From DATKDF01 sp963752045 (GTDB taxonomy: Bacteria; Acidobacteriota; Vicinamibacteria; Vicinamibacterales; SCN-69-37), in NCBI GenBank assembly GCA_963752045.1, contig CAVVWN010000004.1, forward strand, positions 186,001 through 250,000: a stretch of DNA of 64,000 nt, in the 5' to 3' direction. The notes beneath the pieces were generated by a model that worked only from the letters and a program-made list of their open reading frames with translations, did no database searches and was not told where the DNA came from. The position numbers and the translations under genes were made by a program. Position 1 is the first letter of the stretch. Each line of letters opens with the position of its first letter. Positions 51,762 through 59,481 of this stretch are shown here, piece by piece.

Positions 51762-53405
51762 TTAATAGGCTCGAAGCCAGGCGACGAGCGCCGAGACGAC
51801 TTCCGGCGAAAGCGTCCTGGCCTCGAGGTTCTCGTACTCGTCCACCTCGCCGCTCGTGGCCGGCACCAGCAGGTGGTTGATGCCGGGCACCACCACCTTC
51901 TGCACGCTTCGGTTCTTCTTCTGGAGCGCCAGCCCCTCGAGTCGCGTGGCCTCTTCAGCGGGCACTTCGCGGTCGAGGGCGCCGTGCATGATCAGGATCG
52001 GCTCGTCGATGCGCGAGAGCGCCTGGGCCGGGTCGAACGATAGCCAGGTCTTGAACCACTCGGTGTCGGCCTGCCGGCGGATGTCCTCGGGCACGGCGTT
52101 CCAGGCCGCGCCGGTCATGGCGGCATCCAGCACGCGCTGCTGCATCGCTCGGCGCTCCTGCTTGTCGATTTCGGTGAGCGTGCTGCGGGCGAGTTCGCGC
52201 TCCTGGTCGGCGAGCGTGGCCTGGTATCCCGTCTGGCCCGTCGCCGACACGAGGGCCACGGCCTTCACACGCCCTTCCATCGAGGCTGCCGCGAGCGCCA
52301 CGGCCGCGCCTTCATGATGGCCGACGAGCGCGATCCGGTCGGCGTCCACGTCCTTTCGCCTGCGAACCCACTGCACGATGCGCTTGACGTCGTCGGCGTA
52401 TTCCGGGATGCCGGCCTTCTCCACGCGTCCGCCGCTCTGTCCGATGCCACGCTTGTCGTAACGAATGACGAAGAAGCCGGCGTCGGCAAGCGCGCCGGCG
52501 AGCCGGCCGAAGATCGACACGCCGTAGAGCGTGTAGTCCCGGTCTTCCGGTCCGGCGCCCGGCACGAGAATCACGACCGGCGCCTTCTCGCCAGAAGCCG
52601 GCTTCGTGATGGTGGCCGCCATGTTGAAGCCGTTGCCGGGGATGAACAGGTCCTCGTCGCCAGGGTTCCGGACCTTTTCTTCACGCGCCATGACCGACGC
52701 GAGGTCGCTCCGCACCGCGGCGACGCCCGTCGCGGCAATCACGACGCGCGCGAGCCGGCTCCCGGCGTCGATCCAGACCTCCATCGACAACGGTCCGGAC
52801 GGCGTGGTCAGGATCAGGTCGAACTGCCGGATGTCGAGCGGGCCGTCTGGGGTGGTGATGTTGCGCGGCGTGATCTTCTGCACCGTCGCGCCGATCTCGG
52901 CGTTCGGCGCGAGGAATATCGGCAGCCGCGTGCCGACCTCGCTCGAGCCGAGCCAGGCGGCCAGCGCCTCGTAGGCCGCAAAAAAATTGCTTGGCAGCAC
53001 GATCGTCCGCGGCGAGACGTCGCGCGTGGCCGACGCTTTCTGCCCGGCCTGCACGATGTCGCTCACGGCCGTTGTCAGCCCGAAGTTCGTCGCGAGCAGC
53101 AACTGCTGGCCGTTCACCGTCGCTTCAATCGAAATCGACTGCGGCTGCCAGTCGCTCGCGTATCGCACCTCGAACCGGTTCGTCTGCACGTTGAACGGCG
53201 GAGCCAGCTGCCCGGTGGCCGAAATCAGCCAGCCGCCGGTCGACCGTGACAACATCACACGTTCGGTGCCCACGCGCACGCCGTTCTGCATGATGAAGAA
53301 CGTGGACTCGCCAGGCGTCGGCTGGCTCTGCGCCGCCGCGGCTGCCGGCCAGACGATTGTGAGCGCGAGAAGGACGAAGCTAATATGACGAACCGGACCC
53401 GCCAT
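51762..53405 (-). CDS. Secreted alpha/beta hydrolase
   Basis: About 547 residues with a signal peptide (ISFVLLALTIVWPAAAAAQ). A 250-residue N-terminal beta-rich domain (TFFIMQNGVRVGTERVMLSR) precedes the hydrolase: oxyanion region VILVPGAGPEDRDY, YDKRGIGQSGG, the nucleophile region ALVGHHEGAAVA, where histidine-glutamate-glycine surrounds the elbow and no serine is seen, MHGALDREVP and PGINHLLVP. The missing serine (GHHEG instead of GHSEG) is notable and may be a real change. Its start codon overlaps that of the divergent ygfZ. Confidence 0.85.
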   Translation of the reverse strand: MAGPVRHISFVLLALTIVWPAAAAAQSQPTPGESTFFIMQNGVRVGTERVMLSRSTGGWLISATGQLAPPFNVQTNRFEVRYASDWQPQSISIEATVNGQQLLLATNFGLTTAVSDIVQAGQKASATRDVSPRTIVLPSNFFAAYEALAAWLGSSEVGTRLPIFLAPNAEIGATVQKITPRNITTPDGPLDIRQFDLILTTPSGPLSMEVWIDAGSRLARVVIAATGVAAVRSDLASVMAREEKVRNPGDEDLFIPGNGFNMAATITKPASGEKAPVVILVPGAGPEDRDYTLYGVSIFGRLAGALADAGFFVIRYDKRGIGQSGGRVEKAGIPEYADDVKRIVQWVRRRKDVDADRIALVGHHEGAAVALAAASMEGRVKAVALVSATGQTGYQATLADQERELARSTLTEIDKQERRAMQQRVLDAAMTGAAWNAVPEDIRRQADTEWFKTWLSFDPAQALSRIDEPILIMHGALDREVPAEEATRLEGLALQKKNRSVQKVVVPGINHLLVPATSGEVDEYENLEARTLSPEVVSALVAWLRAY

Positions 53406-54438
53406 GCCTGACATCCAAGCAGAATACCGCATCATCCAGAGCGCCGCGGGCTGGACGGACCGGAGCGGCCGCGGCCGCCTGCGGTTCGACGGCCCGGATG
53501 CGGCCGGTTTCCTGCAGGGGCTGCTCACGAACGACATCGCCGCGCTCGGGCCCGGCCGCGGCGTCTACGCGGCGCTGCTCACGCCGCAGGGCAGGATGGT
53601 GGCCGACTTCCGGATCTACAACCGGACCGATCACTTCGTGGCTGACGTGGCCCCGGGCGCCGCCGCGGACCTCTCCGCGAAGCTCGACGCGCTCATCTTC
53701 GCCGAGGATCTTCAGGTGAAGGACATATCGAGCGCGACTGCCGTCGTCTCGGTGGCCGGCCTCGGCGCAAGCTCCTCTGTCGCGCGTGCGACCGATCTCG
53801 AGCCTGACGCGCTCGACGCGCTGGCGGTTCTCGCGCAAGTCGATGCGGGGGCCGGAATGTTCGTCATCCGTGCTGATGAGGCCGAGTGGCCGATGTTCGA
53901 CATCTGGATGCCGGCCGGAGAGCGCGACGCCGTCGTGGCCCGGCTCGAGGAGGCGGGCGCCGCCGAAGTGTCGGCCGGCCTCTTCGACGTGCTGCGCATC
54001 GAGGCCGCGCGGCCGGCGTTTGGCGTGGACATGACGCCCGAGACCATTCCGCTCGAAGCCGGACTGCTGGATCGGGCGATCAGCACGACCAAGGGGTGCT
54101 ACGTCGGCCAGGAAGTGATCATTCGCGTGCTGCACCGCGGCGGCGGCCGTGTGGCGAAGCGCCTCGTGCAGGTTGCGTTCGATGCGGAAGGTGACGTGGC
54201 GGCCGGACAGCGGCTCGGGGAGAGGCCGGTACCGGGACAAGTGGAGGGGCCGGCTTCAGCCGGCCCGGCACCCGCGCGCGACATCGGCCGGATCACCAGC
54301 GTGGCCTTCTCTCCGCAGGCGGGCCGGACGCTCGCGCTCGCCTACGTCGCGCGCGACCTGGCCGAGGTCGGCAACCAGGTCGTGGCCGACACGCCCACAG
54401 GCCAGGTCGCCGGCGAAATCGTCAGGATGGCCGGTTGA
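53404..54438 (+). CDS. ygfZ: YgfZ/GcvT-family folate-binding protein
   Basis: 344 residues; Fe-S cluster maintenance protein related to the glycine-cleavage T protein. The diagnostic KGCYVGQEVIIR (cysteine included) is present, as are the N-terminal LQGLLTNDI and GRMVADFRIY. Codons at 54243-54266 consist of a GGCCGGCTTCAGCC palindrome that adds EGPASAGPAPARD between the last two strands. ATG 53404 shares CATG with the divergent hydrolase ATG. Confidence 0.9.
   Translation: MPDIQAEYRIIQSAAGWTDRSGRGRLRFDGPDAAGFLQGLLTNDIAALGPGRGVYAALLTPQGRMVADFRIYNRTDHFVADVAPGAAADLSAKLDALIFAEDLQVKDISSATAVVSVAGLGASSSVARATDLEPDALDALAVLAQVDAGAGMFVIRADEAEWPMFDIWMPAGERDAVVARLEEAGAAEVSAGLFDVLRIEAARPAFGVDMTPETIPLEAGLLDRAISTTKGCYVGQEVIIRVLHRGGGRVAKRLVQVAFDAEGDVAAGQRLGERPVPGQVEGPASAGPAPARDIGRITSVAFSPQAGRTLALAYVARDLAEVGNQVVADTPTGQVAGEIVRMAG
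54243..54266. repeat. REP-like palindrome inside ygfZ
   Basis: GGAGGGGCCGGCTTCAGCCG stem-loop kept in frame inside the coding region. Confidence 0.85.
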
Positions 54439-54457
54439 ACCGACAAAGGGGGCTGAT

Positions 54458-54482
54458 GGAGGAGCGGGCTTCAGCCCGCCCG
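54458..54482. repeat. REP-like palindrome between ygfZ and NUDIX gene
   Basis: GGAGGAGCGGGCTTCAGCCC stem-loop in the convergent gap between the two stops. Confidence 0.8.
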
Positions 54483-54505
54483 CGCCTGGGCCTCCGCGAT
54501 GGCGA

Positions 54506-54910
54506 TCAGCCCGCGCGCTCTCTCGTCAGCATCGCAATCAGTTCGCGATCCGCCTCAGGAAACTGAAGCTCGGCGAGCTCCACCCGGTCGGCCCAGCGCA
54601 TCTGCTGTCCGAGCAGCGGGTGGGGCTCGCCTTCGAGCCGGCACCGCCTGAAGTGCAGCCGCACGCGCCGCTCCGGATACTCGTGCTCGACGGTGAGGAT
54701 CTCGTCGCCCACCGTGACGCCCGTGCCGAGCTCCTCGAGCATCTCGCGCGCGAGGCACGCCTCGTGCGATTCGTCGTCCTCGCATTTGCCGCCCGGAAAC
54801 TCCCAAGTGCCTTCGAGGTGCGTGCCCTCGAGCCGCCGGGTCAGCAGAAACCGGCCGGCCTCTTCGACAACGGCGGCGATGACGACGATGGCCGGGCAAT
54901 CAGTGGCCAT
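54506..54910 (-). CDS. NUDIX hydrolase, MutT-like
   Basis: 134 residues with a complete Nudix box (GGKCEDDESHEACLAREMLEELG) at residues 40-62 and GTWEFPGG before it, as in 8-oxo-dGTP/CTP pyrophosphatases. It overlaps the mutY end by 11 bp, so MutT-type pool cleaning and MutY repair are co-expressed. Substrate by analogy only. Confidence 0.88.
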   Translation of the reverse strand: MATDCPAIVVIAAVVEEAGRFLLTRRLEGTHLEGTWEFPGGKCEDDESHEACLAREMLEELGTGVTVGDEILTVEHEYPERRVRLHFRRCRLEGEPHPLLGQQMRWADRVELAELQFPEADRELIAMLTRERAG

Positions 54911-55574
54911 TGCGCGACAGCTTCGTGAAGGACCGGCAGCGCGCGCGCATCGGACAGCGCGCGCACTTCGGCTTGCGCGCCGAGCAGAGCGTGGCGCCGA
55001 AGTCCATGAGCGCCTGGTTGAAATCGAAGACGTGGCGGTGGGGCAGCACCGTGCGCGACACGTCCCACAGCCGCCGTTTCATTCTGTGACTCTTCGCGTC
55101 GCCTCGGCCGATGAACACGCGGTAGAGCACGCGCGCCACGTTGGTGTCGAGGATTGCCGTGCGCTGCCCGAACGCGAAGCTCATCACCGCGCCGGCCGTG
55201 TACGGGCCGATGCCCTTGAACGACCGCAGCGTGGCCTCGTCGCCGGGCAGCCGGCCGTCGTACTTCACGACGGCCTCGCGCGCGATGTCGTGCAGCCGCC
55301 GCGGCCGGATGTTGTAGCCGAGCGGCCGCCACGTGCTCACGACGGCGTCGGCGTCGGCGGCGGCAAGCGCGTGGAAGCTCGGGTAGCGCTCGAGCCATTC
55401 GTGGTACTTGGGCAGCACGCGGTCCACCTGCGTCTGCTGCAGCATGATCTCCGACACGAGGATGTGGTACGGGTCGCGCGTCGTCCGCCAGGGCAGGTCG
55501 CGTCCGTTCCGCCGATACCACGCGAGCAGACGCCGGCGGAACCACTGGCGTTCGCCAGGCTTCGGATTCGTCAC
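54900..55574 (-). CDS. mutY: A/G-specific adenine glycosylase (short form)
   Basis: 224 residues from GTG 55574. LPWRTTRDPYHILVSEIMLQ and VDRVLPKYHEWLERYP are the MutY/Nth start, LRSFKGIGPYTAGAVMSFAF the helix-hairpin-helix with catalytic ILDTNVARV, and CSARKPKCARCPMRARC the 4Fe-4S loop. The C-terminal NUDIX-like domain that reads 8-oxoG in classical MutY (about 350 residues) is absent, while a separate NUDIX gene overlaps its end. TATTAT lies 6 nt upstream, next to the 123-bp hairpin. Confidence 0.88.
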   Translation of the reverse strand: MTNPKPGERQWFRRRLLAWYRRNGRDLPWRTTRDPYHILVSEIMLQQTQVDRVLPKYHEWLERYPSFHALAAADADAVVSTWRPLGYNIRPRRLHDIAREAVVKYDGRLPGDEATLRSFKGIGPYTAGAVMSFAFGQRTAILDTNVARVLYRVFIGRGDAKSHRMKRRLWDVSRTVLPHRHVFDFNQALMDFGATLCSARKPKCARCPMRARCRSFTKLSRNGH

Positions 55575-55585
55575 GATGCCATAAT

Positions 55586-55707
55586 AGGGGGACGGGTCTG
55601 TTTTCCACAGATTCGGCTGTTCCGGTGCCAGGTCTCTTCCGGGCGAATGCCCTCCAGAGACCTGGCACCCAGGCAGCCGAATCTGTGGAAAACAGACCCG
55701 TCCCCCT
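55586..55707. repeat. 122-bp hairpin element, copy 3
   Basis: Same outer arms as copies 1 and 2; inner stems CAGATTCGGCTG/CAGCCGAATCTG and GGTGCCAGGTCTCT/AGAGACCTGGCACC. It lies between the divergent mutY and adenosyltransferase starts and touches the ATG at 55708. Confidence 0.9.
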
Positions 55708-56250
55708 ATGACACGCATCTACACGAAGACGGGTGACGCGGGCGAGACCGGACTGTTCGATGGCACGCGCGTGTCCAAGGCGGACCCGCGCGTGGAGGCC
55801 TATGGCGGCGTCGACGAACTGAACGCCTGGCTGGGCCTTGCCCGGGCGGAAGGCGTTCCCGGCGACATCGACGACATGCTGGCCTCCATTCAGGTTCAGT
55901 TGTTCGCGCTGGGGTCGCTGCTGGCGGACCCGCGCCACCGCATCGCCGCGCGGGTCGAGAAGGCGACAATCGGCCAGGCCGACGTGCAACGGCTCGAGGG
56001 CTGGATCGACGACCTCGATCTGAAGCTGCCCGTCCTCCGGAACTTCATCCTGCCTGGCGGCACGCGCGCCGGCGCCGCGCTCCACCTGGCGCGCACCGTC
56101 TGCCGCCGCGCCGAACGGCACATCGTGTCGCTTGGCAAGGGCGCCGTCGATTCGGTGGCCATCGTCTACGTGAACCGGCTGTCGGACCTGCTGTTCATCA
56201 TGGCGCGCGCGGCGAACCACCGCGCCGGGGTCAGCGAAACGGAGTGGTAG
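55708..56250 (+). CDS. Cob(I)alamin adenosyltransferase, PduO type
   Basis: 180 residues; transfers adenosyl from ATP to cob(I)alamin. IYTKTGDAGETGLFDGTRV is the PduO ATP-binding start, VEAYGGVDELNAWLGL follows, and LPGGTRAGAALHLARTVCRRAER and YVNRLSDLLFIMAR are the core motifs. It lacks a ribosome site; the start directly follows the hairpin element. Overlaps hpnC by 7 bp. Confidence 0.93.
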   Translation: MTRIYTKTGDAGETGLFDGTRVSKADPRVEAYGGVDELNAWLGLARAEGVPGDIDDMLASIQVQLFALGSLLADPRHRIAARVEKATIGQADVQRLEGWIDDLDLKLPVLRNFILPGGTRAGAALHLARTVCRRAERHIVSLGKGAVDSVAIVYVNRLSDLLFIMARAANHRAGVSETEW

Positions 56251-57158
56251 CCGGACCGGCCTACGCCACGTGCGAGCGGCTCGCGCGAGCGCACTACGAG
56301 AACTTCCCGGTTGCCTCGCGCCTGCTGCCGAAATCGGCGCGCAAGCACGTTGCCGCCATCTACGCCTTCGCGCGGCTGGCCGACGACTTCGCCGACGAAG
56401 GCGACCGCACCGACGAGGCGCGCCTCGAACTGCTCGACGACTGGCAGCGCCGGCTCGACCAGGCGGCCTCGGGACTGGCGGCAGACGACGGCTCGGACGC
56501 GGCCAGGATCTTCGTGGCGCTTGCCGACACGATGCGCGTCCACCAGCTCGAGCCCGAGCTCTTCTCCGACCTGCTCAGCGCCTTCAGGCAGGACGTCACC
56601 GTCAAGCGATACGAAGACTGGGACAGCCTGCTCGACTACTGCCGGCGTTCGGCCAATCCAGTGGGCCGGCTCGTGCTGCGCGTCGGCGGCTATCGCGACG
56701 CCACGCTCGACCGCGCATCGGATGCGGTGTGCACGGCCCTCCAGCTGACCAATTTCTGGCAGGATCTGGAGCGCGACTTCCGGAACGGCCGTGTCTACGT
56801 GCCGCAGTCGGCCGTGCGCGCGCACAAGGCCGACGAGAACGACCTTGGCCGTCGCCGGATGACGCCCGAATGGCGCGCCGCGCTGGCCGAAGCCGCCGGC
56901 CGCACGCGCGCCTTGTTCGACGAGGGCCGGCCGGTGGCCGATCTGGTGCGCGGCCGGCTGCGATGGGAGCTGCGCGCCACATGGCTCGGAGGCGTGCGAA
57001 TTCTCGACCGCCTTGAGGCCGCGGGGTTCGACGTCTTTCGCAAGCGTCCCACGCTGGGCTGGCCAGACGGCATCGTCATCGCCGCCCGGACAATCATGTG
57101 GCGCAAGGGGGCCGATGGAGGGGCGGGCTTCAGCCCGCCCAGACACAGGGCCGGCTGA
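56244..57158 (+). CDS. hpnC: Squalene synthase HpnC (hydroxysqualene synthase)
   Basis: 304 residues from GTG 56244. Trans-isoprenyl synthase with the aspartate-rich motifs RLADDFADEGDR and WQDLERDFRNGRVYVPQ. HpnC converts presqualene diphosphate to hydroxysqualene. The last 17 residues (GADGGAGFSPPRHRAG) are encoded by a REP-like palindrome, so the native end has been replaced or extended. First of hpnCDE. Confidence 0.92.
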   Translation: MVAGPAYATCERLARAHYENFPVASRLLPKSARKHVAAIYAFARLADDFADEGDRTDEARLELLDDWQRRLDQAASGLAADDGSDAARIFVALADTMRVHQLEPELFSDLLSAFRQDVTVKRYEDWDSLLDYCRRSANPVGRLVLRVGGYRDATLDRASDAVCTALQLTNFWQDLERDFRNGRVYVPQSAVRAHKADENDLGRRRMTPEWRAALAEAAGRTRALFDEGRPVADLVRGRLRWELRATWLGGVRILDRLEAAGFDVFRKRPTLGWPDGIVIAARTIMWRKGADGGAGFSPPRHRAG

Positions 57159-57171
57159 AACCCGCCCTCCA
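57117..57171. repeat. Paired REP-like palindromes at hpnC end
   Basis: GGGGCGGGCTTCAGCCCGCC then GGGCCGGCTGAAACCCGCCC with closing CCTCC; covers the hpnC stop codon. Confidence 0.85.
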
Positions 57172-57182
57172 TACGCAAAGGA

Positions 57183-58004
57183 ATGCGGAAGACCAGCTTC
57201 TATTTTTCGTTCCTGGCGCTGCCCGCGCCGAAGCGCCACGCCATCGAGGCCGTGTTCGACTTCTGCCGCGCCGTCGACGACGCCGTGGACCTCGAGACGG
57301 ATCCGTCGAAGGCCGTGGCTGCAGCCGAGGTCTGGCGGGCCGAGGTCGCGCGCGTGTTCGACGGCGGCGCGCCGGAAACGCCCGAAGGAAGAGCGCTCCA
57401 GCCGTTCGTCGAGCCGTGCCACCTGCCGCGCGACCAGTTCGACGCGCTCGTCGACGGCGTCGCCATGGACGCCACGCCGCGGCGGTACCAGACGTTCGCC
57501 GACCTCGAGCCGTACTGCCATCGCGTGGCCTCGTCGGTGGGCCTGATGTGCGCCGAGATCTTCGGCTACCGGGACCCGGCCGTGCTCACCTACGCGCGCG
57601 ACCTCGGCGTGGCGCTGCAGCTCACCAACATCCTGCGCGACGTGGCCGTGGACTATCGCGTCGGACGGCTGTACCTCCCACTCGAGGATCTCGCCCGTTT
57701 CGGGTGCACCGAAGACGACGTCCGGCGGGAGGTGGAGCAGGCCGGCCGGGGCGTGCAGTCGGCCGCGATGCGAAGCGTGCTCGAGCACCACGGCAGCCGC
57801 GCGCGCGTGTACTTCTCGCGCGCCGTCCGCGCGCTGCCGAAGAACGACGCCCGCAGCTTCGTTCCGGCCGAGATCATGCACGCCGTCTACTTCGACCTGC
57901 TGAAGCGAATCGAGGCCCGCAACTACGACGTCTTCAGCGAAGTCGTGAAGGTGCCGAAGGCGTACCAGGCATGGCTCGCGGCCCGAACGTGGGCGAGAGC
58001 ATGA
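57183..58004 (+). CDS. hpnD: Presqualene diphosphate synthase
   Basis: 273 residues; condenses two farnesyl diphosphates. Motifs FCRAVDDAVDLETD and LTNILRDVAVDYRVGRLYLP are the two aspartate-rich metal sites; SFYFSFLALPAPKRHAIEAV is the typical start. Between hpnC and hpnE. Confidence 0.93.
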   Translation: MRKTSFYFSFLALPAPKRHAIEAVFDFCRAVDDAVDLETDPSKAVAAAEVWRAEVARVFDGGAPETPEGRALQPFVEPCHLPRDQFDALVDGVAMDATPRRYQTFADLEPYCHRVASSVGLMCAEIFGYRDPAVLTYARDLGVALQLTNILRDVAVDYRVGRLYLPLEDLARFGCTEDDVRREVEQAGRGVQSAAMRSVLEHHGSRARVYFSRAVRALPKNDARSFVPAEIMHAVYFDLLKRIEARNYDVFSEVVKVPKAYQAWLAARTWARA

Positions 58005-58028
58005 CGAGCCTCGTACACCTCGTGCACA

Positions 58029-58085
58029 TGGAGGGGCGGGCTTCAGCCCGCCCGGCGCGTGGGCGGGCTGAAGCCCGCCCCTCCA
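58029..58085. repeat. Paired REP-like palindromes between hpnD and hpnE
   Basis: Two perfect stem-loops in mirror arrangement, GGAGGGGCGGGCTTCAGCC and GGGCGGGCTGAAGCCCGCCC, 7 bp apart, filling most of the gap. May terminate or stabilise the hpn transcript. Confidence 0.9.
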
Positions 58086-58128
58086 GCACCTGGGCTGAGA
58101 CGCGCACCAGGCGCGGAGCGTCGCGCAC

Positions 58129-59481
58129 GTGAAGTGCGACGCTGTCGTCCTCGGCGCCGGTTTCGCCGGTCTCAGCGCGGCCGTGCGCATCGCCAAGGCG
58201 GGCCGCTCCGTCGTCGTCTGCGAGGAAGGCCCCAGGCTCGGCGGACGCGCCACGGCGTTCACCGACCGCGAGACGGGCGAGCGGGTCGACAACGGCCAGC
58301 ACGTGCTCTTCGGCTGCTACCGCGACACCTACGCGTTTCTGCGCGAGCTCGGCACCGACAATCTGGCGCCGCTCGAACGGCGGCTCGACGTGACGATGGC
58401 CGACACGAGCGGACGGGCGTCGCGGCTCGAGTGCCCGCCGTGGCCGCCGCCGTGGCATCTTGTGGGCGGCATCCTCAGGTGGCGCGCCCTGTCGCTCCGG
58501 GATCGGTTGAGCGCCGCAAGGCTCCACTCGTTCTTTCGCGACGTCCGCCGTCGCGGCGCCGCGGCCGTGGCCTCCGAGGTGCCGGCCGCCCAGACCGTCA
58601 CCGACTGGCTCGTCGCGCACGGTCAGTCCGAGCCGCTTCGCACCTGGCTGTGGAATCCGCTGGCCGTGGCCGCGCTCAACCAGGCGCCGGACGTAGCCGC
58701 GGCGGCGCCGTTCGTCCGTGTGCTGGGCGAGATGTTCGGCCCGCGCGTGGAAGACTCGGCGATCGGACTTCCGAAGGTGCCGCTCGACGAGCTGTACGCC
58801 GAGCCGGCACGGACCTATCTCGAACACCGGCGCGGCGTCGTGCTCACGAAGGCGCCGGCACGCGTCCGCATCGGCGAGGCCGGCGGACCGATGGTCGTCA
58901 CGGCCGGCGCGAACCAGATCGAGACGCGCGCGGTGATTTCTTCGGTGCCCTGGCACGCGTTCGGCCGAATCTGGGATCCGGGGCCGCCGTCCGTGCTTGC
59001 TCCCGTGCTCGAGGCCGCCGCGGCCACCAGAAGCTCGCCGATCGTCACCGTCAACTTCTGGTTCGACGGTCCGGTCATGACCGGCACGTTCGTGGGCCTC
59101 GTCGACGGTCCCATGCACTGGGTGTTCGACAAGAGCGCGATCTTCGGTTCGGCCGCCGGCCACCTGTCGATCGTGGCAAGCGGCGCCGACGATCTGGCGG
59201 CCATGGACAATGCCGCCGTGACACGCGAGGCGCTCGCGCATCTCACGAAGGCGCTGCCGCGGGCTGCCTCTCGTCAGCTCCTCCGCAGCGTCGTGGTCCG
59301 CGAGCACCGTGCGACGTTTTCGCTCGCTCCCGGCGCGCCGATGCGCCCTGCGGCCCGGACGCCGCTGCCGGGGTTCTTTCTCGCCGGCGACTGGACCGAC
59401 ACAGGCCTGCCGGGCACGATCGAAGGCGCGGTGAGAAGCGGCCACGAGGCGGCCGGCCTGGCGCTCCGATCGCTGCAATAA
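58129..59481 (+). CDS. hpnE: Hydroxysqualene dehydroxylase (squalene-associated FAD desaturase)
   Basis: 450 residues from GTG 58129. FAD site VVLGAGFAGLSAAVRIAKAG, GGRATAF with NGQHVLFGCY, and the C-terminal FAD loop FFLAGDWTDTGLPGTIEGAV. HpnE reduces hydroxysqualene to squalene, completing the HpnCDE route. No squalene-hopene cyclase is in the window. Its stop TAA overlaps the thiI start (TAATG). Confidence 0.92.
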   Translation: MKCDAVVLGAGFAGLSAAVRIAKAGRSVVVCEEGPRLGGRATAFTDRETGERVDNGQHVLFGCYRDTYAFLRELGTDNLAPLERRLDVTMADTSGRASRLECPPWPPPWHLVGGILRWRALSLRDRLSAARLHSFFRDVRRRGAAAVASEVPAAQTVTDWLVAHGQSEPLRTWLWNPLAVAALNQAPDVAAAAPFVRVLGEMFGPRVEDSAIGLPKVPLDELYAEPARTYLEHRRGVVLTKAPARVRIGEAGGPMVVTAGANQIETRAVISSVPWHAFGRIWDPGPPSVLAPVLEAAAATRSSPIVTVNFWFDGPVMTGTFVGLVDGPMHWVFDKSAIFGSAAGHLSIVASGADDLAAMDNAAVTREALAHLTKALPRAASRQLLRSVVVREHRATFSLAPGAPMRPAARTPLPGFFLAGDWTDTGLPGTIEGAVRSGHEAAGLALRSLQ

